From Mesorhizobium japonicum MAFF 303099 (GTDB lineage: Bacteria; Pseudomonadota; Alphaproteobacteria; Rhizobiales; Rhizobiaceae), in NCBI RefSeq assembly GCF_000009625.1, contig NC_002682.1, positions 124,001 through 188,000 of the forward strand: a stretch of 64,000 bases of DNA. The letters run 5' to 3'. The stretch's first letter is position 1, and every line of letters begins with the position of its first letter. A program made the position numbers and the translations under genes. Under the pieces are notes generated by a model. The model made no database searches, was not told where the DNA came from, and worked only from the letters and a program-made list of their open reading frames with translations. Positions 32,856 to 41,500 of this stretch are shown here, piece after piece.

Positions 32856-33380
32856 ATGGACACGCCAACCACAGACGACTTTACGGGACCAGGTACCGCC
32901 AACGAGAACGGCTGGCGGGGCAACGCGGACGGCGAACGAGCCGAGACGAGCAAAGAAGCTCTCGGCAAGCTCAAGACAAGTGCGGCGGAGACCGCGTCGC
33001 ATCTGAAGACCGCCGCCGCCTCGGTGTCGAGCGACGCCAAGGATTATGCCGGGTCTGTCGCCGCTGAAGCCGCGGGCGCCTTCAAGGACGCAGTCGAGTC
33101 CAACAAGACGGCGGGCGCCGACGCTATTGCCAACATCGCCCATTCCGTGAAGGACGCGGCGGACGGCATCGAAAAGCAATCGCCGCAGGTCGCAAGCATG
33201 GTGCGCAGTGCTGCCGAAGGCGTCGAGCGGATCTCTACCGATATCAGGGACCGCAACGTTGGCGAGTTGCTCGATTCCGTCACGAAATTCGCGCAGCGTC
33301 AGCCTGCCGCCTTTTTCGGGGTCGGCATCCTGGCGGGCGTGGTCCTGACGCGAATGATGCGAAGTTCTGATCGGTCCTGA
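32856..33380 (+). CDS. Stress-type membrane-anchored Ala-rich protein (nutrient-deprivation-like)
   Basis: 174 residues. A long hydrophilic, helical, Ala/Ser/Lys-rich body (SAAETASHLKTAAASVSSDA, then GAFKDAVESNKTAGADAIAN) ends in a C-terminal single membrane helix (QPAAFFGVGILAGVVLTRMM). This plan matches ElaB/YqjD-like or 'nutrient deprivation-induced' rhizobial proteins. Ribosome binding site AGGAG. First gene of an operon with a YqjE-like and a DUF3618-like gene, a common trio in rhizobia. Confidence 0.8.
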   Translation: MDTPTTDDFTGPGTANENGWRGNADGERAETSKEALGKLKTSAAETASHLKTAAASVSSDAKDYAGSVAAEAAGAFKDAVESNKTAGADAIANIAHSVKDAADGIEKQSPQVASMVRSAAEGVERISTDIRDRNVGELLDSVTKFAQRQPAAFFGVGILAGVVLTRMMRSSDRS

Positions 33381-33395
33381 GGAAGGATCATTCGC

Positions 33396-33809
33396 ATGGA
33401 TGATGGAACGGATCACCGGCCCTTGGTGAGCGTGCTCGGCCAAGCGGTAAGCCAATTTGGCTCGTTGATGCGCCTCGACCTGCGCCTGCTTGAGGCGGAA
33501 ATGCGAGCCAAGTCCACGACGCTCGTGTCTTCGGGCGCATGTGGGATGGCCGCTGCCATGTTTTTTGCGCTGGCGGCGTTCGCACTGGTTCAGTGTCTCA
33601 TCCTTGCGATGATCTTTTTAGGGATTGGCCCGATGCTCGCCTGTCTGGTTGTTGCAATTGTCTTGATCGGGGCCGGCCTCATGTCCCTCTATCTGGCCAA
33701 GCGTGCGCTGACCGGATGGACGATCACGCCCGTCGAGACGGTCAATCAGGTGCGGACTGACTTCGCGGCCTTGAAGCAGGGAATACGCTATGGCTCAACT
33801 CAGCAATGA
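33396..33809 (+). CDS. YqjE-like (phage holin superfamily III-type) membrane protein
   Basis: 137 residues. An amphipathic N-terminal helix (LMRLDLRLLEAEMRAKSTTL) precedes two adjacent membrane helices (CGMAAAMFFALAAFALVQCL and IGPMLACLVVAIVLIGAGLM). This is the standard layout of the YqjE/DUF1469 family. It sits 15 bp after the preceding gene and overlaps the next by 20 bp, so it is co-translated. Probably an envelope stress component; mechanism unknown. Confidence 0.85.
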   Translation: MDDGTDHRPLVSVLGQAVSQFGSLMRLDLRLLEAEMRAKSTTLVSSGACGMAAAMFFALAAFALVQCLILAMIFLGIGPMLACLVVAIVLIGAGLMSLYLAKRALTGWTITPVETVNQVRTDFAALKQGIRYGSTQQ

Positions 33810-34455
33810 AATCAGGGACATCCTGGTGCGGAGCCGAACTGAACGGCAAGCGCTGTTCGGCCCGGTGAGCGAGGTGAGCCGCCGGCTGCAACCCAGGCAT
33901 TTGGCGGACGTTTCCACGCACTACGCCAAACAGAAAGTCGCCGGGGTGCTGGGTGGCATCTCGGATGCCGTCAAGGAGAATGGCGGAACAGCGGCCGCTG
34001 TGGCATTGGGCGCAGTCGCCGTTTTTGATGCGGGACGAAGGAGTGCAGACGGCAAAGTCGCTGCTGGCCGTGTCGAAGCACCCACGGCCAAGTCGACGAG
34101 CGGCGGAGATGGCGATGCAGGGTCAATGGGCTATCAGTCTGGCAAGCGTCGCGCCGTTACCAATCTCGATCGGGCCAAGATGATCGCCGGATCGGCGGTA
34201 GGAGTGTTGGTAGGCCATGTCATTGGCCGGGCCTTTAAGCCAACGGCCAAAGAGCGCGCGCTGTTTGGCGAGTTTGCTCACGAAGCTCGGGAGGTGGCGG
34301 CAAAATTCGTCGGTGAGCATAAGCGCGGTGCAAAGATTGCGGCGGCGGAGGCCTTCGGCTTCGCGCGATATGGCGCCACCTTCCTGGCGGTCCTTGCGGC
34401 GGCCAGCGACTATTTCGTCAGCAACGAAGAGATCCGGGACACCTCCGAGAAGTAG
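33790..34455 (+). CDS. DUF3618-like protein, third gene of the stress operon
   Basis: 221 residues. The N-terminus (SNEIRDILVRSRTERQALFG) resembles DUF3618 proteins. Two short hydrophobic stretches (NGGTAAAVALGAVAVFDAG and AKMIAGSAVGVLVGHVIGRA) are joined by a polar linker, and an Ala-rich helical tail follows. The ATG at 33790 lies inside the YqjE-like gene. Family assignment is by plan and context rather than strong motif. Confidence 0.7.
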   Translation: MAQLSNEIRDILVRSRTERQALFGPVSEVSRRLQPRHLADVSTHYAKQKVAGVLGGISDAVKENGGTAAAVALGAVAVFDAGRRSADGKVAAGRVEAPTAKSTSGGDGDAGSMGYQSGKRRAVTNLDRAKMIAGSAVGVLVGHVIGRAFKPTAKERALFGEFAHEAREVAAKFVGEHKRGAKIAAAEAFGFARYGATFLAVLAAASDYFVSNEEIRDTSEK

Positions 34456-35084
34456 TTGTCAGCCAGCCCCAGGCGCACCGAGCCGGAACTCCTGACCGTC
34501 TGAGCGCGTAATTTTCAGCCTCGAATGGGAATGTCAGCGTGTTGCCATCGGCCGTTACGCGGACGGTCGCCGTGTCGCTGTGTCTGAAACGGCCGGCGCT
34601 TATCCTCGGGGTCTGCCTGCGGCAAACGGCATAGGACGGCCAATTGGAACGAAGGCGGCCGGTGGCTTGTATGCGTCGTTGCGAATAATGAAGCGACCGG
34701 CAGCAGGCAAGCGAGGCAGCGACAAACTGACAGCAAGGTGGGGCGAGTTCAGTGTACGTTATGGGCTGACGGATCGTCACTACCGAGGCTAGGTCAAACC
34801 ACGATGCTTCTGAAGCGGCCTGGATGCCTTTCATGACGGCCTGGGTGCCGACATGCCACCTTCTTCGGAGATATTTTACAGGTGTAGCGACATCCGTTTT
34901 CGATCCGGCGCCCTTCGCCGGGGGCGGTCGGTCCCGCATCCCGCCTGGCGGCGGCGCTATGCTGATGCTCCTTCGGCCGCCCTGTTCAACCGGTCTCAGG
35001 GCCACGAACGTGCTCCAGCACCGAACTGACTTGGTCCCACTGACGGACATTTCGGTGCCTGCGCTTTGTACGTCCTTTTCATTT
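34456..35084. other. Intergenic stretch before the plasmid module, no gene recognised
   Basis: About 630 bp. A long minus-strand open frame (to 35209) has an unusual composition and no family; fragments such as TATVRVTADGNTLTFPFEAE look weakly coding near 34515-34600 and could be a relic. No promoter consensus stood out. It separates the stress region from the ArdC module. Confidence 0.35.
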
Positions 35085-35109
35085 GGTCGGGAGGATGGCT
35101 CTCCCGACC
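35085..35109. repeat. Upstream hairpin in the ArdC leader
   Basis: GGTCGGGAG (35085-35093) and CTCCCGACC (35101-35109), a perfect 9-bp stem with a 7-nt loop, 84 bp before the ArdC start. Confidence 0.6.
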
Positions 35110-35136
35110 GAGAGTTAGAGGATGGGGCAGGTTTTT

Positions 35137-35182
35137 CGCGACGGGTCGAAAGCGGAAGGAGAGGCCTTCGGCTCCCGTCGCG
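35137..35182 (+). promoter_or_regulatory. Structured 5' leader of the ArdC gene (hairpin abutting the RBS)
   Basis: CGCGACGGG (35137-35145) pairs perfectly with CCCGTCGCG (35174-35182) across a 28-nt loop. The 3' arm touches the GGAGAA ribosome binding site of the gene starting at 35193. A matching element precedes the parB-like gene (36243-36289). Confidence 0.65.
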
Positions 35183-35192
35183 GAGAATCGCG

Positions 35193-36155
35193 ATGTCTGT
35201 CCGGACCAATCGAACACATGACGCCGCCGACCGGTCGAACCTCTACGACGAGATCACCGGCAAGATAATTGCCGAGCTGGAAGCCGGTCGTTTTCCTTGG
35301 GTCCAGCCATGGGGGGCTTCCGCCGCAGACGCGTCGCTTTCCCTGCCTACGAATGCGAGCACCCATCGTGCGTATAGCGGGATCAATGTGCTCATCCTCT
35401 GGGATGCCGTCGTTGAATGCGGGTTCCCCACGCAGAATTGGATAACCTATCGACAGGCGTTCGCGCTCGGCGGGAACGTCCGCAGAGGCGAGCACGGGAC
35501 AACGGTCGTCTATGCCGATCGTTTTGTCCCGGATCACGAGAAGAAGCGCGCTCGCGATACGGGCGAGGATGCTCAAGCCATACCGTTCCTCAAGCGCTTC
35601 ACCGTTTTCAACATCGAGCAATGTGAAGGGCTCCCTGACGAAGTCGCAGCTTCGGCCCCGCTGTCAGTGGCAAGCCCGATCGAACCGCGTGTCGAGGCGC
35701 TGATCAATGCCACCGGTATCGACTTCCGGATTGGCGGCGACAGGGCGTTTTATGTGCCTGCCCACGATTATATCCAGGTGCCTCCGCCCCAAGCTTACTT
35801 CGAGCCGATCAATTGGCATCGGACAGCCTTGCATGAGCTCGGTCATGCCACCGGCCATGGTTCACGCCTGGATCGCAAATTATCCGGCTCTAGCGCCTCC
35901 AGGAAGTATGCGTTCGAGGAGCTCGTGGCAGAAATCAGCGCGGCTTTCTGCTGCGCGACCCTTGGCATCGTGCCCACGGTTCGGCATGCCGACTACATCG
36001 GCACATGGCTGGAGGTTTTGCGCGAGGACAACCGCGCCATCGTCCGCGCCGCCAGCCAGGCCAGCAAGGCGGCCGACTGGCTTCTTGGCCACCTGCCGGC
36101 GGAGGCCGAAGCATCCATCGGGCTGGGCGCAGGCAATGATAGATCGGCGGCATAA
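35193..36155 (+). CDS. ArdC-like antirestriction/ssDNA-binding protein
   Basis: 320 residues. The N-terminal ArdC ssDNA-binding domain starts at about 15 (LYDEITGKIIAELEAGRFPW, then VQPWG), with NVLILWDAVVECGF and QNWITYRQAFALGGNVRRGE. The C-terminal zincin-like peptidase domain has HELGHATGHGSRLDR (HExxH variant) and FEELVAEISAAFC. ArdC proteins protect incoming conjugative DNA from restriction. The ATG at 35193 fits GGAGAA at 7 nt; the open frame upstream is unsupported. First gene of the ArdC-ParB-helicase-Toprim module and preceded by a structured leader. Confidence 0.9.
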   Translation: MSVRTNRTHDAADRSNLYDEITGKIIAELEAGRFPWVQPWGASAADASLSLPTNASTHRAYSGINVLILWDAVVECGFPTQNWITYRQAFALGGNVRRGEHGTTVVYADRFVPDHEKKRARDTGEDAQAIPFLKRFTVFNIEQCEGLPDEVAASAPLSVASPIEPRVEALINATGIDFRIGGDRAFYVPAHDYIQVPPPQAYFEPINWHRTALHELGHATGHGSRLDRKLSGSSASRKYAFEELVAEISAAFCCATLGIVPTVRHADYIGTWLEVLREDNRAIVRAASQASKAADWLLGHLPAEAEASIGLGAGNDRSAA

Positions 36156-36242
36156 CCTTCGCCGACCGACGTGCGCGCTCGGCTGTCGACCAACGGTATG
36201 TCGGATTGTGCAGGCAGGAGAGGGAGAGGGTTGGAGGAGTCT

Positions 36243-36289
36243 TGTGACGGGTTCAAAGCCGAGAGAGAGGCTCGCGGCGGCCCGTCGCG
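36243..36289 (+). promoter_or_regulatory. Structured 5' leader of the ParB-family gene
   Basis: TGTGACGGG (36243-36251) pairs with CCCGTCGCG (36281-36289): the same 3' arm as in the ArdC leader, with two C-to-T changes in the 5' arm that keep pairing as G-U wobbles. Loops share an AAAGC-GA-GAGAGGC pattern. GGAGA follows the 3' arm directly. Confidence 0.65.
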
Positions 36290-36299
36290 GAGACCTTCA

Positions 36300-38414
36300 A
36301 TGACCACTGCCGTTCAAAAGATCACGCTGTCGTCCTCGCGCGACATCCCCTTCAGCAAGCTGGTCCTCGGCCAGTCCAATGTGCGTCGCATCAAGGCAGG
36401 CGTCTCGATCCAGGACCTGGCTGCTTCGATCGCTCGCCGCGGGTTGATCCAGAGCCTACACGTTCGACCTGTGGTTGATACCGATGGCCAGGAGATGGGG
36501 ATGTTCGAGGTACCAGCCGGCGGCCGCCGATATCGCGCCCTCGAGTTGCTTGTGAAGCAAAAGCAGCTTGCCAAAACAGCGCCGGTTCCCTGTGTCGTCG
36601 GCAGTTCTTCCAGCGCCATTCTGGCGAGGGAAGTCTCACTGGCAGAGAACGTCGAACGCGCGCCACTTCACCCGCTGGATCAATATCGGGCCTTCAAGGA
36701 TTTGCTCGACCAGGGTATGTCAGAAGAGGAGATTGCGGCTGCTTTCTTCATCTCGGTCAACGTCGTCAAGCAGCGGCTCAAGCTCACGACCGTTTCGCCC
36801 GCGCTTCTCGACGTCTATGCCGAGGACGGCATGACGATCGCCCAGCTTGAGGCATTTTCGGTCAGCAGGGATCATACAAGACAGGAGCAGGTCTGGGAGG
36901 CGATCAAGAACAACTGGTCGAAAGAGCCATACCAGATCCGCCGCATGCTCACCGAGAACACAGTGCGCGCCTCCGACAAGCGGGCCGTGTTTGTCGGCCT
37001 GGAGCGCTATGAGGCGGCGGGCGGCGAAGTGCTGCGCGATCTGTTCCAGTCGGATGATGGCGGCTGGCTGCAGGACGTTCCGCTGCTTGAACGGCTGGTG
37101 AAGGACAAGCTCCAGATGATGGCCGACGAAATAGCCAACGAAGGTTGGAAGTGGATCGAAGTCGCCGTGAGCTTCCCCTATGGCGCGGCCGACGGCCTGC
37201 GTGAGCTCGAGGGCGCACCGGTTGACCTCAGCAGCGAGGAGAAGGCAACGCTCCACGCGCTTCGCGACGAGCTCAGGAGTCTACAAGCGGAGTACGAGGA
37301 AGCTGATGAATTGCCCGATGAGGTCGACCAGCGCTTTGGCGAACTCGAATCCGCGATCAAGACGCTCGAGGCGCGCCCGGTCCGTTTCGATCTCGCCGAA
37401 ATTGCGCGTGCGGGTGTCTTCGTCAGCATCGACACGGACGGAGCAATTCTCATCGAGCGCGGCTATGTGAGGCCGCAGGATGAGGCGCCCGTGACACCCG
37501 AGGGCGACAACGATCCCGGCACCGACGGGTCCGACGTCGAAGCGACGGGTTTGGTTCAGCGGGCCGTCATCACCATCGGTGGCCCGCCGGCGGGCCCGGA
37601 GGAGGATGATGAGGATGGCATCAAGCCGTTGCCGGATCGCCTGATCACGGAACTGACCGCGGATCGCACCCTGGCTCTGCGCGACAAGCTCGCGAACGAT
37701 CCGGCAACCGCTTTTCTGGCCGTGCTTCACAAATTCGTCCGTGACGCTTTCTCTGGCTACAGCGCGCAAGGCGTGGCGATGGAAGTATTTGTCCGCGGCA
37801 CGGTCTTTCCGGTCCAGTCCGAAGGGCTTCGGGATACGAATTATGCGCGCTCGATCAAGAACCGCCACGAGGCCTGGGAAAAGCGTCTTCCAACGGACGT
37901 CGCCGACCTGTGGGACTCACTCTCTGCACTGACGGGTACCGAGCAAACTGAGCTGTTCGCGCATTGCGCATCCCTCGGCGTCAACGCCCTCTACGAAAGG
38001 GCCGATCGCTACGGTAACGGCGCCATCTCGACGCACGGTGTCCAACAGCGCCTTGCGGATGCCGATCACCTTGCTCGGGCAGTTGGGCTCGACATGATCG
38101 CCGCCGGATGGCGCCCCACTGTCGGCAACTATCTCGGCAGTGTCACCAAGGCGCGTATCCTCCAAGCCGTTCGCGAGGGTGCTGGGGAGCGCGCCTCCCA
38201 GCTCATCGATCACCTCAAGAAGGGCGACATGGCCAAGGAAGCCGAACGGCTGCTCGCCGATAGTGGCTGGCTGCCCGAGCCTCTGCGGCTTGCCGACGTT
38301 GATATCGAAGCAGTCGGCAGCAACGCTGGCGACGAGGATGAGACGCTGCCGGAATTCTTGGCAGGAGGCGACGCCGGCGATGAGGACGTAAAGCAGCTCG
38401 ACGCTGCCGAGTAG
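36300..38414 (+). CDS. Large ParB/Srx-family plasmid protein, 704 residues
   Basis: N-terminal ParB nuclease-like domain (about 10-120): FSKLVLGQSNVRRIKAGVSI, SLHVRPVVDTDGQEMGMFEV, PAGGRRYRALELL and LAENVERAPLHPLDQYRAF. A KorB-type helix-turn-helix follows at about 135-170 (EEEIAAAFFISVNVVKQRLK). The long C-terminal region (about 200-704), with an acidic linker, is not recognised. It is over twice the length of partition ParBs and is encoded far from repAB, so a role in plasmid establishment or DNA handling rather than segregation is more likely. An intrinsic terminator follows. Confidence 0.88.
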   Translation: MTTAVQKITLSSSRDIPFSKLVLGQSNVRRIKAGVSIQDLAASIARRGLIQSLHVRPVVDTDGQEMGMFEVPAGGRRYRALELLVKQKQLAKTAPVPCVVGSSSSAILAREVSLAENVERAPLHPLDQYRAFKDLLDQGMSEEEIAAAFFISVNVVKQRLKLTTVSPALLDVYAEDGMTIAQLEAFSVSRDHTRQEQVWEAIKNNWSKEPYQIRRMLTENTVRASDKRAVFVGLERYEAAGGEVLRDLFQSDDGGWLQDVPLLERLVKDKLQMMADEIANEGWKWIEVAVSFPYGAADGLRELEGAPVDLSSEEKATLHALRDELRSLQAEYEEADELPDEVDQRFGELESAIKTLEARPVRFDLAEIARAGVFVSIDTDGAILIERGYVRPQDEAPVTPEGDNDPGTDGSDVEATGLVQRAVITIGGPPAGPEEDDEDGIKPLPDRLITELTADRTLALRDKLANDPATAFLAVLHKFVRDAFSGYSAQGVAMEVFVRGTVFPVQSEGLRDTNYARSIKNRHEAWEKRLPTDVADLWDSLSALTGTEQTELFAHCASLGVNALYERADRYGNGAISTHGVQQRLADADHLARAVGLDMIAAGWRPTVGNYLGSVTKARILQAVREGAGERASQLIDHLKKGDMAKEAERLLADSGWLPEPLRLADVDIEAVGSNAGDEDETLPEFLAGGDAGDEDVKQLDAAE

Positions 38415-38437
38415 GCCCGGCGCCACTCGCCATCCGA

Positions 38438-38472
38438 ACGCCTGGTACTCGCAAGAGTGCCGGGCGTTTTTT
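38438..38472 (+). terminator. Intrinsic terminator after the ParB-family gene
   Basis: The stem ACGCCTGGTACTC/GAGTGCCGGGCGT with a GCAA tetraloop is followed by TTTTTT (38467-38472). It is a textbook Rho-independent terminator, so the downstream helicase gene needs its own promoter. Confidence 0.85.
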
Positions 38473-38526
38473 GTTCTGTCTGAGAGTGAGTGTCCGGTCG
38501 GGGCGGGTTGAGCCCGTGCGGTCAAA

Positions 38527-38560
38527 GAGAGCGCCGGGGGCTTTTCCCGGTCTCGCTCTC
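38527..38560 (+). promoter_or_regulatory. Structured 5' leader of the methylase-helicase gene
   Basis: GAGAGCG-CCGGG (38527-38538) pairs with CCCGG-tct-CGCTCTC (38546-38560), a 12-bp stem with a 3-nt bulge. It ends 2 bp before the AGAGGAT ribosome binding site. The 5' flank contains GGTCAAAG, recalling the AAAGC motif of the two leaders upstream. Confidence 0.55.
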
Positions 38561-38573
38561 CAGAGGATCTCCA

Positions 38574-41500
38574 ATGAATTTCTTGTCCCCGACAGCAACC
38601 GGCGATTCCGCCACGCCCGTCGATCCGGCCGCGGCAGTTTGTTCCGCAGCCCTGCGTCTGCTCCCCCACCTCGAATGTGGCCGGCGCGTCGATGCCGTTG
38701 TCCTGCGAAGCGCGATGGAAGCCTCATTCGGAGCCTCGGACACAAGCGGTGCCTGGAACTGGGCAATGGCGTATGACGCCTGCGAGGCCGCGACCGTCCT
38801 GTTCCTTCGCAAATACGGCAGGTTGCTTCTGCGCAAGGCCGGCTCCATGGCGTCCGCCCAACCGCTCTTTAGCCGGATAGCGGACCTTCTGCCCACGCAT
38901 ACCCGCCGCTCCGAGGAAAGCCAGGCGCTGCAGCAGTTCTCAACGCCTATCCCGCTGGGTCTCGCAGCCGTCTCGGCGGCGGCCATAACGGCATCCGACC
39001 GCGTGCTAGAGCCTTCCGCCGGTACTGGTCTGCTCGCTGTTCTCGCCGAGACGTCGGGCGGGTCGCTTGTCCTGAACGAGCTTGCGGAGGTTCGTGCGGG
39101 TCTTCTGTCTGTTCTCTTCCCGGGCCTTACCGTCACGCGGTTCGACGCGGCCCAGATCGATGATTATCTCGATCCCGCCAGCTTGCCCACCGTCGTGCTG
39201 ATGAATCCGCCGTTCTCGGTCCTCGCCAACGTACATGGTCGCGTCGCGGATGCGGCCTATCGCCATGTCGCCTCGGCACTCGCCCGGCTTGCCGCCGGGG
39301 GGCGGCTGGTCACCATCACCAATGCGAGTTTCGGCCCGGAGACCCCGGCCTGGCGTAACGCCTTCGGGCGCCTCCAGGAGCAGGGTCGTGTCGTTTTCAC
39401 GGCCACGATCAGCGGCGCCGTCTATGCCAAGCATGGCACGACGATCGACACCCGACTGACGGTCATCGACAAGACGCTGGCTGGCGATACGTCCTTCATT
39501 CCGGGCACGCCCGGCTTCGCGCCGGATGTCGCCACGTTGCTCAGCTGGATCGAGAAGCATGTCCCGGCACGTCCGCCGATCGCCGAAGCGGCGAAGGTCG
39601 TTCCCGCCATCACCGCGCCCCGGACGGTTCGCGGTTATCTCGCCCGCCCTGTCGCAGGCTCAGTTCACCGGCAGCTGTCCGAGCCTGTCGGCGTTGAACT
39701 GTCGTACGAGACGGTCGATTGGGCACCGGACGAGGGAGCGTGGCTGACCGACGCGATCTATGAAGACTATGGATTGCAGACGATCCGGATTCCCGGATCA
39801 CAGGCGCACCCGACCAGGCTGGTCCAGTCCGCGGCGATGGCGTCGGTCGCGCCGCCAAAGCCCACTTATCGGCCGACCCTGCCCAACCATATCTTGACCT
39901 CGCTCTCCGACGCGCAGCTCGAAACGGTGATCCTGGCCGGCGAGGCCCATTGCGGGTTTCTCACCGGATCGTGGTCAGTCGACCACACGCTCGATCTTGT
40001 CACCGCAGCACCCGAGGAGGCGCCAACAGCGGTGCGCTTCCGGCGTGGCTTCTTCATCGGCGACGGAACCGGCGTCGGCAAGGGCCGGCAGTCGGCGAGC
40101 ATTGTGCTCGACAACTGGCTGCAAGGCCGGCGCAAGGCCGTGTGGATTTCCAAATCAGACAAGCTGCTTGAGGACGCGCAGCGCGACTGGGCCGCGCTCG
40201 GCACGGAGCGTCTGCTGGTCACGCCGCTCTCACGCTTCCCGCAGGGACATCCCGTCACGCTTCCAGAAGGCATCCTGTTTACAACCTATGCCACGCTACG
40301 CTCCGACGACCGTGGCGAGAAGGTTTCGCGCGTCAGGCAGATCGTCGAATGGTTGGGCTCGGATTTCGACGGAGTGCTCATATTCGACGAGGCGCACGCC
40401 ATGCAGAATGCCGGCGGCGGCAAGGGAGAACGTGGCGACGTCGCGCCCTCACAGCAAGGTCGCGCCGGCTTGCGCCTGCAACATGCGTTGCCTGGCGCCC
40501 GTGTCGTCTATGTCTCCGCCACCGGCGCGACCACCGTCGCCAATCTGGCCTACGCCCAGAGGCTTGGCCTCTGGGGTAGCGAGGACTTCCCGTTCTCGAC
40601 CCGAGCGGAGTTCGTCGAGGCGATAGAGGCGGGTGGCGTGGCGGCAATGGAGGTGCTCGCCCGGGACCTTCGCGCGCTCGGCCTCTACACGGCACGCTCG
40701 CTCTCCTTCGACGGCGTCGAATATGAACTGGTTGAGCATGAACTGACGCTTGAGCAGCGGCGCATCTACGATGCCTACGCGGGCGCCTTCGCCGTCATTC
40801 ACAATCATCTCGACGCGGCCATGCGGGCCGCCAACATCACCGGCGACAGCGGCACGTTGAACCGCCAGGCCAAGTCCGCCGCGCGCTCGGCCTTCGAAAG
40901 CGCCAAGCAGCGCTTCTTCGGTCACCTGCTGACGTCGATGAAGACGCCGACGCTGATCCGCTCGATCGAGCAGGATCTCCAGTCCGGGCATTCGAGCGTT
41001 ATTCAGATCGTCTCCACCGGCGAGGCGCTGATGGAACGCCGGCTGGCGGAGGTGCCGACGCAGGAATGGAACGATGTCCGCGTCGACATCACGCCGCGCG
41101 AATATGTGCTCGATTACCTCGAGCATTCCTTTCCAGTTCAACTCTACGAGCCCTTTACGGATTCGGAAGGGAACCTGTCGTCGAGGCCGGTGTTTCGCGA
41201 CGGCCAGCCCGTTGAAAGCCGCGAGGCGCTCGCGCGCCGCACGGCGCTGATTGAGAAGCTGGCGAGCTTGCCACCGGTTCCTGGGGCGCTCGACCAGATC
41301 GTCCAGCTCTTCGGCACCGACATGGTCGCGGAGGTGACGGGTCGGTCGCGACGCATCGTCAGGAAGGGCGAACGCCTGATGGTCGAGGGCCGCGCAGCCT
41401 CGGCCAATCTCGCCGAGACGCAGGCCTTCATGGATGACGTCAAGCGCATCCTGGTGTTCAGCGAGGCCGGCGGGACCGGCCGAAGCTACCATGCGGAGCT

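Noticed and set aside
34418..35209. 263-codon minus-strand frame before the ArdC gene
   Set aside because: Cys/Arg/Ser-biased product typical of a shadow frame, no start signals, and overlaps the ArdC leader.
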